Under the pieces are notes generated by a model. That model did no database searches and had not been told where the DNA came from. It saw nothing but the letters and a program-made list of their open reading frames with translations. The translations under genes and the position numbers were made by a program. This document shows, piece after piece, positions 32,617-40,629 of a stretch of DNA of 64,000 nucleotides (positions are counted from its first letter, which is position 1; each line of letters begins with the position of its first letter). The DNA lies in assembly GCF_000422885.1 (NCBI RefSeq), contig NZ_KE383942.1:3353-67352 (forward strand), in the 5' to 3' direction. Source of the DNA: Ottowia thiooxydans DSM 14619 (GTDB lineage Bacteria > Pseudomonadota > Gammaproteobacteria > Burkholderiales > Burkholderiaceae_C).

Positions 32617-33945
32617 TCAGGTGACAGCCTGCTTTCGGGTGAACTGAGGCAGTGCGTACTCCTTGTTCACGAGCACTTGCTGCAAGCCCTGCACTGCCAT
32701 GCCCACGTTCTCGTAGGAAAGATAAAGGGGCGTGAAGCCAAATCGCAAGATATCGGGTTGCTGGGCGTCCCCCGCGCGGAAATCTCCGACGATGCCTCGT
32801 GCGATCAATGCCTGCACGGTGGCGTACGCGCTATCCGAGGGGAGCGTTCCTTTTGGGCTGAGGCTTACCTGAGAACCGCGCTTGGCGTGTTCGTGAGGCG
32901 TGATTAGCTCGAACTGCCCAGGGCATTGGGCTTCAACGAGTTCAATGAAAAGATCCGTCAATGCGAGTGATTTGGAGCGCAGAGCTGCCATGCCGCCGAG
33001 CTTGTCAGCCTCTGTGAATACATCCAGCGCGCAATCGAGTGCCGAAAGGCTGATGATGGGCTGCGTGCCGCATTGATAGCGCGTGATGTCCATCGCAGGC
33101 TCGTACCCAGGCTTAAACGCAAAGGGCTGAGCATGGCTCCACCATCCGGCGAGAGGTTGCCAGCAGCGCGCTACGTGGCGGGGGTGGACCCAGGCGAAGG
33201 CGGGCGCACCCGGGCCGCCGTTCAAATACTTGTAGCCGCAACCCACGGAAAAATCAGCGTCAGCGGCGGTCAGGTCAACCGGTACTGCACCAGCGCTATG
33301 GCATAGATCCCAGATCACCAGCACGCCGGCGGCGTGTGCAGCGGCGGTGACGGCCGGCATATCGTGCATGGCGCCAGAGCGATAGTTCACATGCGTGAGC
33401 ATGAGCACGCCCACATCGGGCTCCAGACAGGTCTGCACTTCGTGCGGCTCGATCAGGCGAAGATTCCATCCACGCTCGCGGCAGAGCGCTTCAGCGATGT
33501 AAAGGTCGGTCGGAAAATTACTGCGCTCACTGACGACGGTTCTTCGAGGGGTGCAGGTACTGCCCGCAATGCCCTGCTTCGACTGGCCTTGCCCGGCCTC
33601 GTCCTGCTCTACGAGTGTGAGCGCGGCCGAAAGTACTTTGTAGAGATTCACTGAAGTGGTGTCGGTGGCTACTACCTCGCCCGGTCCGGCGCCAATCAGC
33701 GGCGCGATGCGATCTCCCACGCGGCGCGGCAGGTCAAACCAGCCGGCGCTGTTCCAGCTGCCGATGAGGTCACGCCCCCATTGCTCGGCCACGACCTGCG
33801 CTACCCGAGCAGGCACAGCGCGGGGCAACGCACCCAGCGAATTGCCATCCAGGTAGATCATGCCCTGGGGCAAGTCGAATAGGTTCTTGAGCGGCGCCAG
33901 GGGATCGGCGGCGTCGCGGTCTCGGCAGTCGTTTAGAGAAGTCAT
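32617..33945 (-). CDS. kynU: Kynureninase
   Basis: A 442-residue PLP enzyme that cleaves kynurenine to anthranilate and alanine. The visible signatures are YLDGNSLGALP near the N-terminus, WDLCHSAGAVPVDL with the PLP-ring Asp, and CGYKYLNGGPGAPAF with the PLP-binding Lys. A Gln/Gly/Ser-rich stretch of about 20 residues (coded at about 33541-33615) sits before the SERSNFPTDLY motif and makes the protein longer than usual. The ATG at 33945 overlaps the kynB TGA (ATGA); the open frame upstream of it lies inside kynB and is not part of the gene. Confidence 0.95.
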   Translation of the reverse strand: MTSLNDCRDRDAADPLAPLKNLFDLPQGMIYLDGNSLGALPRAVPARVAQVVAEQWGRDLIGSWNSAGWFDLPRRVGDRIAPLIGAGPGEVVATDTTSVNLYKVLSAALTLVEQDEAGQGQSKQGIAGSTCTPRRTVVSERSNFPTDLYIAEALCRERGWNLRLIEPHEVQTCLEPDVGVLMLTHVNYRSGAMHDMPAVTAAAHAAGVLVIWDLCHSAGAVPVDLTAADADFSVGCGYKYLNGGPGAPAFAWVHPRHVARCWQPLAGWWSHAQPFAFKPGYEPAMDITRYQCGTQPIISLSALDCALDVFTEADKLGGMAALRSKSLALTDLFIELVEAQCPGQFELITPHEHAKRGSQVSLSPKGTLPSDSAYATVQALIARGIVGDFRAGDAQQPDILRFGFTPLYLSYENVGMAVQGLQQVLVNKEYALPQFTRKQAVT

Positions 33946-34601
33946 GTTAATCCTGCTGCGTAAGCGCTTGTAGGGGGGAGTGCACGCAGCACGGCACGCA
34001 CGGGAGAGGCGTCGGCGCTCATGAGTTTCAGGGGCAAGGCGATCAACTCGTAGTCGCCCTCCGGTACGTCGTCGAGGACCAGGTTTTCCAGTACCCGCAA
34101 GCCGCGCCGGCGGATGACCTGGTGGCTCTCCAGCTCTTTGCTGCTGGCTGGATCTATGCTTGCGCTGTCGATGCCGATGAGCAGGACTCCAGCATCCGCC
34201 AGGCGCTCCACCGTTTCTGGTGCGAAGGCGGGAAGTTCGCCATCCCACTGGTCGCTCGGCATGCGTTCATAGGCGCGCACGAGAACTCTGGGCGGCAGCT
34301 TATGTGCTGCGTGCGCGAGATGTTGCCAAAAGATGAGTGGACGCACGCCTATGGCGTGGATGACGCGGCAGGGGCCCAGGAACGGAGAAAGGTCGAGCGA
34401 GCCCACGGCCGCGCCTTGGGGGTCGTAATGAAGTGGCGCATCCGCGTGGGCGCCAATGTGCGGAGAAAGTGTGAGGCTACTGACGTTGACCGGGCAGCCG
34501 GGGCCGATTTCGGCACTCCACTGTTGCTCATAGACCGTGTCGCCAGGGAACACGGGCGATGCCGCGTGTACCGGTGGGGAAATATCCCAGAGTGTTTTCA
34601 T
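33942..34601 (-). CDS. kynB: Kynurenine formamidase
   Basis: A 219-residue enzyme that hydrolyses N-formylkynurenine to kynurenine and formate. It belongs to the cyclase-like metal hydrolase family and shows the metal-binding HxGxHxDAP motif (SPHIGAHADAPLHY) near residue 52. I start at the ATG giving MKTLWDISPP, the normal family N-terminus; an ATG six codons upstream is possible. With kynU and kynA it completes the conversion of tryptophan to anthranilate. It is the first gene of the set and faces feoA divergently across about 160 bp. Confidence 0.94.
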   Translation of the reverse strand: MKTLWDISPPVHAASPVFPGDTVYEQQWSAEIGPGCPVNVSSLTLSPHIGAHADAPLHYDPQGAAVGSLDLSPFLGPCRVIHAIGVRPLIFWQHLAHAAHKLPPRVLVRAYERMPSDQWDGELPAFAPETVERLADAGVLLIGIDSASIDPASSKELESHQVIRRRGLRVLENLVLDDVPEGDYELIALPLKLMSADASPVRAVLRALPPTSAYAAGLT

Positions 34602-34724
34602 CTTTTCAGGGCATGCCATTCGTTCGTGCTCATAAGGTAGCGGTTTGCGCGCGCAGTGGTGTCGGTTTTTTCCAACGAGACACCATTGAGCTGGATCTAA
34701 GACGGCAGGCCTGCGCGGTGCCTA

Positions 34725-34757
34725 AAATGAGAATGAATAACTAATTGAGTCTCATTT
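34725..34757 (+). promoter_or_regulatory. Fur-like inverted repeat upstream of feoA
   Basis: AAATGAGA (34725-34732) and TCTCATTT (34750-34757) form an 8-bp inverted repeat around an AT-rich core (ATGAATAACTAATTGAG). The GAGAATGA and TCTCATT halves resemble Fur half-sites. It ends one base before the annotated feoA ATG, so if it is an operator, transcription or translation must begin further downstream. Iron control is usual for feo genes; here it is inference. Confidence 0.45.
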
Positions 34758-34758
34758 A

Positions 34759-35076
34759 ATGGATTCCGCGTTTTTTGCCTCCAGTGCCTCGCAAGCCGTC
34801 GGTGATCTATTGCCTCTGCACGCTCTGTCACGGGGCGAACGCGGTGTGATTGAGCAAATGCGCAAACCCACACAAGACGGTGATCACGAGGTATTGCTGA
34901 GGTTGCTGGAAATTGGTTTTTTGCCCGGTGAAATCGTGCGCGTGATTGCACCGAGCCGGCGCGCCTCCGATCCAGTGGCGGTGCGTATCGGTCAGGCGAC
35001 CTTCGCACTGCGCGTATATGAGGCGGCCTTCATTGAGGTCCGCCTGGTAACCGAAACCGTGGGGAGTCGGGTATGA
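34759..35076 (+). CDS. feoA: Ferrous iron transport protein A
   Basis: A 105-residue SH3-like protein of the FeoA family, which associates with the FeoB GTPase in ferrous iron uptake. Core motifs are LSRGERGVIEQM (about 24-35) and LLEIGFLPGEIVRVI (about 50-64). From ATG 34759 it is about 20 residues longer than typical FeoA proteins, and there is no ribosome site. A TTG at 34810 would give a more usual 88 residues and would move the start away from the adjacent inverted repeat. The stop overlaps the feoB ATG (ATGA). Confidence 0.9.
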   Translation: MDSAFFASSASQAVGDLLPLHALSRGERGVIEQMRKPTQDGDHEVLLRLLEIGFLPGEIVRVIAPSRRASDPVAVRIGQATFALRVYEAAFIEVRLVTETVGSRV

Positions 35077-37007
35077 GCCGCCCATCGCCTGCTGAGCCGA
35101 AGCCTGCCCAATCCGTTCCGGAATCGGTAGCGCCGGCCGCGCCGAAATCTCTGCGTATCGCCTTGCTCGGTAATCCCAATTGCGGGAAAACTGCGCTGTT
35201 CAATCTGCTGACTGGGAGTCACCAGAAGGTGGCCAACTACGCCGGCGTGACGGTGGAACGTAAGGAAGGTCGTTTGACTACCCGCTCCGGCAGGCAGGTC
35301 ACGGTGCTGGATTTGCCTGGGGCCTACAGCCTGCACGCGATGAGCGTGGATGAGGAAATTACGCGCGACGTGGTGACTGGCCAACGCGTTGGCGAAGCCC
35401 GGCCGGATTTACTCGTCTGCGTGACCGATGCCACCAAGCTGCGCCTTAATCTCCGCCTGGTGCTTGAAGCCAAGCGGATGGGCCTGCCCATGCTGCTGGT
35501 GCTCAATATGGCGGACATGGCGGAGCGAAATGGCGTGGTGATTGATACGGCACGGCTGTCGAAGGAGCTGGGGATGCCGGTCGTTCGTACAGTAGGTATC
35601 CGCGCCGAAGGAGCCAGTGAATTGCTGGCTCAGCTGGATGTTTTCAAGTTGCCGTTGATCGGTCGTAGTCCGTCGGCACAGAGCGCTTTGCCAGACGCTG
35701 ATGGAGTCGTACTGACGCAGCGGGAAGTGCAGCGAATACTAGGTGCAGCGGTCAGCATGCCTGTGCATTCGCTGGAGCGTGATGACCGGATTGACGCTGT
35801 GGCCCTGCACCCGGTATGGGGCATGCTGCTGTTAGTCGCGCTGCTTTTCCTGATGTTTCAAGCGGTGTTTAGCTGGGCACAGCCGCCTATGGAGTGGATC
35901 AAGTCAGGCGTAGAAGGCTTGGCAACTCTTGTACGAAATCAGATGGCTGATGGGCCACTGCGTAGCTTGCTGGTCGACGGCGTATTGGCTGGTGTTGGCA
36001 GCGTACTGGTGTTTCTGCCGCAGATTCTGATCTTGTTTCTTTTCATACTGGCTTTGGAAGATTCAGGGTATCTGCCCCGTGCGGCGTTTCTGCTGGATGG
36101 GGTGATGGGCAAGGTGGGGCTCTCAGGGCGTTCCTTTATTCCGCTTTTATCGAGTTTCGCGTGCGCCGTCCCCGGCGTGATGGCTACACGAACCATTACG
36201 CACTGGCGTGACCGGCTGGTTACCATCATGATCGCGCCGTTGATGACCTGCTCTGCGAGGCTGCCGGTTTACGCGTTGCTGATCGCCGCCTTTATTCCTG
36301 CGCGCAAAGTGGCCGGGGTTTTCAATCTGCAGGGGCTGGTGCTGTTCGCACTCTATATCGCGGGCATCCTGGCGGCGCTGGGGTTGGCAGGGGCATATCG
36401 CCTGGCAGGTGGTCGGGCAAAGCCTACGCCCTTGATCATGGAATTACCTTCCTATCGCTGGCCCAGCGTTCGCCAATTGGGATTCGGGTTGTGGGAGCGG
36501 GCGCGCATTTTCCTGCAGCGGGTGGGTGGCATCATTTTGGCGGTCATGGTGCTGCTGTGGTTTCTCTCCAGCTACCCGGCACCGCCTGCGGGCGCTACTG
36601 GTCCAGCCATTGAATACAGCCTGGCTGGCCGCATTGGCCAGGCCCTGCAGTATGTGCTGGCGCCCATAGGCTTTAATTGGCAGATATCCATTGCATTGGT
36701 GCCCGGCATGGCGGCGCGCGAGGTGGCTGTGGGGGCCTTGGGTACGGTTTACGCCCTTTCAGCTTCCGGGGATGATGTGGCGCAGCAATTGGAACCGCTG
36801 ATCGCTCAGGGCTGGAGCATGGCAACAGCGTTTTCGCTGCTGGCCTGGTTCGTCTTTGCACCTCAATGCATCTCGACGCTGGTGGCTGTCAAGCGAGAGA
36901 CGAACGGCTGGCGCTATCCGCTCATCATGGTGGTTCAATTGTTTGGGCTGGCTTATGCTGCAGCCTTCATTACCTATCGCGTGGCGCTTGCGCTGGGCGC
37001 GGGTTAA
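35073..37007 (+). CDS. feoB: Ferrous iron transporter B (GTPase permease)
   Basis: A 644-residue inner-membrane ferrous iron permease. The N-terminal G domain has the P-loop GNPNCGKTALFNLLTG (about 33-48), the DLPGAYS switch II region (about 79-85) and the nucleotide-specificity motif NMAD (about 149). The C-terminal half has about eight or nine membrane helices with two Gate motifs (FSWAQPPMEWI-type start, and SFACAVPGVMATRTI, whose Cys is a conserved ligand candidate). It is shorter than the ~770-residue enterobacterial protein but normal for this group. It follows feoA by ATGA overlap. Confidence 0.95.
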   Translation: MSRPSPAEPKPAQSVPESVAPAAPKSLRIALLGNPNCGKTALFNLLTGSHQKVANYAGVTVERKEGRLTTRSGRQVTVLDLPGAYSLHAMSVDEEITRDVVTGQRVGEARPDLLVCVTDATKLRLNLRLVLEAKRMGLPMLLVLNMADMAERNGVVIDTARLSKELGMPVVRTVGIRAEGASELLAQLDVFKLPLIGRSPSAQSALPDADGVVLTQREVQRILGAAVSMPVHSLERDDRIDAVALHPVWGMLLLVALLFLMFQAVFSWAQPPMEWIKSGVEGLATLVRNQMADGPLRSLLVDGVLAGVGSVLVFLPQILILFLFILALEDSGYLPRAAFLLDGVMGKVGLSGRSFIPLLSSFACAVPGVMATRTITHWRDRLVTIMIAPLMTCSARLPVYALLIAAFIPARKVAGVFNLQGLVLFALYIAGILAALGLAGAYRLAGGRAKPTPLIMELPSYRWPSVRQLGFGLWERARIFLQRVGGIILAVMVLLWFLSSYPAPPAGATGPAIEYSLAGRIGQALQYVLAPIGFNWQISIALVPGMAAREVAVGALGTVYALSASGDDVAQQLEPLIAQGWSMATAFSLLAWFVFAPQCISTLVAVKRETNGWRYPLIMVVQLFGLAYAAAFITYRVALALGAG

Positions 37008-37027
37008 ACCTGAAACGGCAGGAAACG

Positions 37028-37234
37028 ATGCAGCAATGGATTGTGGGCATAGCAGTGGTGCTGGCGGCCGTCTACGCAGTGTGGTCCTTCACGCCTGAGC
37101 GTTGGCGCCAGCGTCTGGCCAACCGACTGGGTTGGCAACGGGCTGCGAGTACCGGAGGTTGCCATTCATGCGATGAGTGCGGCAGCTGTCAGGCGCCTGC
37201 CGGCCAATCAGACCCACCTCCCAAGCGCGGATAA
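37028..37234 (+). CDS. Small Cys-rich membrane protein downstream of feoB
   Basis: A 68-residue protein: one N-terminal membrane helix (about 5-20), a basic stretch, then CHSCDECGSC, four Cys spaced CxxCxxCxxC, and a Pro/Lys tail. Size, helix and Cys cluster resemble the FeoB-associated Cys-rich small proteins, which occupy the place of FeoC in many genomes. The start ATG 37028 has AGGA five bases upstream and lies 20 bp after the feoB stop, so it is almost certainly part of the feo transcript. A metal or iron-sulfur role is inferred from the Cys cluster. Confidence 0.78.
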   Translation: MQQWIVGIAVVLAAVYAVWSFTPERWRQRLANRLGWQRAASTGGCHSCDECGSCQAPAGQSDPPPKRG

Positions 37235-37261
37235 GCCAGCCTGCCGCATTGAGCCGCTTCC

Positions 37262-37951
37262 TTAATACTCATCATGGAGCCGCTGCCAACTGTAAGCCGG
37301 TTCCTGAGGCCAGCCAGCAGGGGAGTCTTCCCAGTTTTCCTGACGCCCCCAGGGAGTGAGGTCGAGCATCGTGAACGTATTGGTGGGTGTTTCCGCGCCT
37401 CGTCCGGCGGTGAACCAGGTCTGGAAAACATCTCCACCCCGTTGGATGAAAACCAGAAAGCCAAAGGGCGTGTTCTGCGCCTTTACCAGATCTTCGTGAA
37501 AACTATTGCCCTCGCACGAGACCCAGGGGAACGTCCAACCCATACGTGCCTTGATCGCTTCGATGCGTTCCAGGCTGGTATGCGCTGTCATCACGAATGA
37601 CGTACGCCGAGCGTGCAGATGCTCCCAGTGATTCATCAAATGGTCACTCACTTGTGAGCATCCAGGACAAATGTGGTTGGCCGTGAGCATGTTGTGATAA
37701 ATGATGAGCTGGTCGCGTCCTTCGAATAGGTCGATCAGCTTCAATGGCCCGCTAGGGGTATTGAATACATATTCAGTCTCTATGCGCACCATGGGGAGCC
37801 GGCGGCGGCGGGCGTTCAACGCATCGCGTGCGCGGGTAAGTTCCTTCTCGGCTTGAAGCAAAACGTCGCGCTCGTGCTGCCATTCAGTGCGCGTCACAAC
37901 CTGGGGGTAGGCTGGGGCCTGCGCTGTGCCGCTGTCGGATGAGGTGGACAT
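37262..37951 (-). CDS. DUF899 family thioredoxin-like protein
   Basis: A 229-residue cytoplasmic protein of the DUF899 group, which has a thioredoxin-like fold but no proven function. Diagnostic segments are a WxxERDxLLxxEKELTRARDALNARRRRLPM block (about 25-55), DLFEGRDQLIIYHNM, and CPGCSQVSDHL with a CxxC pair (about 95-98). I chose ATG 37951 because AGGAG lies six bases upstream; the in-frame ATG two codons earlier abuts that site. A 17-bp perfect palindrome sits about 20 bp upstream of the start, suggesting a dedicated repressor or activator. Confidence 0.87.
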   Translation of the reverse strand: MSTSSDSGTAQAPAYPQVVTRTEWQHERDVLLQAEKELTRARDALNARRRRLPMVRIETEYVFNTPSGPLKLIDLFEGRDQLIIYHNMLTANHICPGCSQVSDHLMNHWEHLHARRTSFVMTAHTSLERIEAIKARMGWTFPWVSCEGNSFHEDLVKAQNTPFGFLVFIQRGGDVFQTWFTAGRGAETPTNTFTMLDLTPWGRQENWEDSPAGWPQEPAYSWQRLHDEY

Positions 37952-37969
37952 GGACATCTCCTGGAGTAA

Positions 37970-37986
37970 TGTGTACAGCGTACACA
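37970..37986 (-). promoter_or_regulatory. Perfect palindromic operator upstream of DUF899 gene
   Basis: TGTGTAC-AGC-GTACACA, two 7-bp inverted arms with a 3-bp spacer, lies between the DUF899 start and an AT-rich stretch. The form is that of a TetR- or MarR-type operator. No regulator gene is adjacent. Confidence 0.6.
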
Positions 37987-38076
37987 ATTTGATGATATTA
38001 CTCAACTCAAGAGATTTTTAGTCACAAATCAGGTGCGCGCCGTCACAGTTGACGAGCCCAATATCTTCTTTTGGTG

Positions 38077-38385
38077 TTAATCGGCCAGGGCGGTCAGACC
38101 GTGGCGTAGGCGAGCCCGGTGGCAGGCCTCGCTGCCTTCCTCGAATTCCTGGCAAGGTGAGGAGCGCCATTCATAGATGCCGCATGCCACCTTCTCGCCA
38201 ATACGTCCGGTTAGCGCGGAGCAGCGAGCGGGCATATGGTCAGTACCACGCATGCGGCAGGTGCTGTCATTGACGACCACCGCCAGCGCGTCAGGAACGC
38301 TTCCACCCTCTGATTGAAGTTCAAAGGCCGAGAAGTCCACACGAAAGTGGGCGCAGCAAGCACCGCAGGATTGGCATGCGCTCAT
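38077..38385 (-). CDS. YkgJ family cysteine-cluster protein
   Basis: A 102-residue protein with the YkgJ/UPF0153-type Cys pattern: CQSCGACC at residues 4-11, a Cys before RMRG (about 43), a Cys in PARCSALTG (about 55), a Cys in VACGIYEWR (about 68), and SPCQEF (about 77). Such clusters probably bind zinc or an iron-sulfur centre; the function is not established. It stands alone, with argF upstream on the same strand separated by a hairpin. Confidence 0.88.
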   Translation of the reverse strand: MSACQSCGACCAHFRVDFSAFELQSEGGSVPDALAVVVNDSTCRMRGTDHMPARCSALTGRIGEKVACGIYEWRSSPCQEFEEGSEACHRARLRHGLTALAD

Positions 38386-38429
38386 TGTTTGAAGCAGGGC
38401 TGCTGCAGGGCTGGGGCGTATGACGCCAA

Positions 38430-38468
38430 CCCGGATGATTCAGCTTCTTACCGAAGGGCTCATCCGGG
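38430..38468 (-). terminator. Hairpin downstream of argF
   Basis: CCCGGATGA (38430-38438) pairs perfectly with TCATCCGGG (38460-38468), with an inner CTTC/GAAG pairing. It begins 12 bases past the argF stop on the minus strand. There is no T tract, so it may act as a Rho-linked or RNA-stabilising structure. Confidence 0.45.
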
Positions 38469-38479
38469 CGGGGTAAGTA

Positions 38480-39421
38480 TCAGCCTTGAGCCTCGCTTTG
38501 ACGGCCTAGCAGCAAATACTCCATTAATGCCTTCTGGACGTGCATGCGGTTTTCTGCCTCGTCCCACACTACGGACTGAGGCCCGTCTATGACTTCAGCG
38601 GTCACTTCCTCGCCGCGGTGAGCGGGCAGACAGTGCATGAACAGCGCATCCGGTTTGGCGACCCGCATCATCTCGGCGTCTACGCACCAATCAGCAAAGG
38701 CTTTCATGCGCTCTGCGTTTTCGGCCTCGTAGCCCATGGACGTCCATACGTCCGTGGTGACCAGGTCGGCCCCGCGACAAGCTTCCAGGGGGTCGCTGAA
38801 GAAGCGGTAATTACCTGCTCCTTTACGCGTACCGGCCACTAGCTTTTCATCGACTTCATAGCCGCGCGGGGTACTCACATGAACCTGAAAGCCAAGGATG
38901 TCAGCCGCTTGAAGCCAGGTGTTGGCCATGTTGTTGCCATCGCCCACCCAGGCTACCGTTTTGCCAGCGATCGAGCCGCGATGCTCGATGAAGGTGAAAA
39001 GATCCGCCATGATCTGGCACGGGTGGTATTCGTTGGTCAGGCCGTTGATGACGGGTACACGTGAATACTCGGCAAAACGCTCTATACGCGCTTGCTCGAA
39101 AGTGCGAATCATCACGATGTCGACCATGCGACTGATCACGCGTGCCGTGTCTTCTATGGGCTCTGAGCGCCCCAGTTGGCTGTCGCCGCTGGTCAGGTTG
39201 ACCACTGATCCACCCAATTGATACATGCCAGCTTCAAAGCTCACGCGGGTGCGCGTGGAGGCTTTTTCAAAAATCATGGCCAGCGTGCGGTCAGCCAGGG
39301 TGTGGTGCTTCGCGTACGTCTTGAACTTACCCTTGATTTGCGCCGCGCGCTGAAATACGTATGCGTACTCGTCGGCGTTGAAATCACTGAACTGAAGATA
39401 GTGCCTGATGGGTGTGGTCAT
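38480..39421 (-). CDS. argF: Ornithine carbamoyltransferase
   Basis: A 313-residue enzyme that makes citrulline from ornithine and carbamoyl phosphate in arginine synthesis. All signature blocks are present: STRTR (about 55-59) for carbamoyl phosphate, HPCQ (about 133-136), the ornithine-side DxWxSMG (about 225-231), and HCLPAHRGEEV (about 267-277) with the catalytic Cys. Length is normal. It begins 5 bp after the argD stop, so the two arginine genes form one transcript. Confidence 0.97.
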   Translation of the reverse strand: MTTPIRHYLQFSDFNADEYAYVFQRAAQIKGKFKTYAKHHTLADRTLAMIFEKASTRTRVSFEAGMYQLGGSVVNLTSGDSQLGRSEPIEDTARVISRMVDIVMIRTFEQARIERFAEYSRVPVINGLTNEYHPCQIMADLFTFIEHRGSIAGKTVAWVGDGNNMANTWLQAADILGFQVHVSTPRGYEVDEKLVAGTRKGAGNYRFFSDPLEACRGADLVTTDVWTSMGYEAENAERMKAFADWCVDAEMMRVAKPDALFMHCLPAHRGEEVTAEVIDGPQSVVWDEAENRMHVQKALMEYLLLGRQSEAQG

Positions 39422-39426
39422 CGTGT

Positions 39427-40629
39427 TCAGCCCTGCTCTTGCAAAAAAGCTTCTATCAAAGGCACCAGAATGGCAACGATTTCGTCAGCCTCAGCTTCGG
39501 TCAGTATCAGTGGGGGTACCAGGCGGATCACTGAATCTGCAGTGACACTGAGAAGCAAGCCCGCTTCCGCAGCGCGCTCGGTCAGCACACCACAGGGCTT
39601 GGTGAGCTCGATGCCCAGCATCAACCCTTGGCCACGAATGTCCTTGATGCCGGCGTTGCCTGCCAGGGCTTTGTCCAACGCTGCCTTCAAGTGGGCTCCC
39701 ACCTTGGCTGCGTTTTCCATCAGGCCATCTTCTTCCATGATGCGAATGGTCTCTACCCCTGCGCGCATGGCCAAGGGGTTGCCGCCAAAGGTCGTGCCAT
39801 GGTTGCCGGGCTGGAAGATGTTGGCGGCCTTAGGCCCCGCCACCACGGCGCCTATAGGCATGCCTGATCCCAGCCCCTTGGCCAGCGGCATGACGTCAGG
39901 CACGATGCCAGCCCACTGATGTGCGAACCACTTGCCGGTACGGCCCATGCCGCACTGCACTTCGTCGATCATCATCAACCAATCGCGGTCGTCGCAGAGC
40001 TGGCGCACCTGTTTGAGGTAATCGACGCGCATGGGGTTGATGCCGCCTTCACCCTGGATGGTCTCGAAAAACACAGCCACTACATTGGGATTGCCCTCAG
40101 TGGCTTGCTTCAATGCTTCGATATCGTTGAGGGGAACACGAATGAATCCTTCCACCAATGGCTCGAACCCTTTTTGCACTTTCGGGTTGCCGGTGGCGCT
40201 AAGAGTGGCAATGCTGCGGCCGTGAAAGGCTTTTTCGTAGACCACGATCTGTGGATTCGTGATGCCTTTGTCGTGGCCGAACTTGCGGGCGAGCTTGAGA
40301 GCCGCTTCGTTGGCTTCCAGGCCGGTGCAGCAAAAGAAGGCATTGGTCATGCCTGACAGCTCGGTCAGTTTCTTGGCCAGCACTTCAGCATTGGGCACAT
40401 GGTAGTAGTTGCTGCAGTGGATGAGCTTACTGATCTGGTCCTGCAAAGCGGGTACCAGCTTGGGATGGTTGTGCCCGAGCGTATTGACCGCGATACCACC
40501 CAGGCCATCGAGGTAGCTCTTGCCGTTGATATCCCAGACGCGACAGCCTTGGCCACGATCCATGGCGATCGGCAGGCGGGCGTAGGTGTTCATGGTGTGC
40601 GGCGAGGCGGCTTCGATGTGCTTGGTCAC
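39427..40629 (-). CDS. argD: Acetylornithine aminotransferase
   Basis: A 400-residue class-III PLP aminotransferase. Features seen are GxxYLDGLGGIAVNTLGHNHP near the N-terminus, FFCCTGLEANEAALKLAR, the DEVQCGMGRTGKWFAHQ motif with the PLP Asp, and PLAKGLGSGMPIGA with the PLP-binding Lys. Together with the following argF gene this assigns it to acetylornithine transamination in arginine synthesis; such enzymes may also act on succinyldiaminopimelate. ATG 40629 gives a normal family N-terminus. Its upstream region holds a long palindromic repeat about 210 bp away. Confidence 0.93.
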   Translation of the reverse strand: MTKHIEAASPHTMNTYARLPIAMDRGQGCRVWDINGKSYLDGLGGIAVNTLGHNHPKLVPALQDQISKLIHCSNYYHVPNAEVLAKKLTELSGMTNAFFCCTGLEANEAALKLARKFGHDKGITNPQIVVYEKAFHGRSIATLSATGNPKVQKGFEPLVEGFIRVPLNDIEALKQATEGNPNVVAVFFETIQGEGGINPMRVDYLKQVRQLCDDRDWLMMIDEVQCGMGRTGKWFAHQWAGIVPDVMPLAKGLGSGMPIGAVVAGPKAANIFQPGNHGTTFGGNPLAMRAGVETIRIMEEDGLMENAAKVGAHLKAALDKALAGNAGIKDIRGQGLMLGIELTKPCGVLTERAAEAGLLLSVTADSVIRLVPPLILTEAEADEIVAILVPLIEAFLQEQG

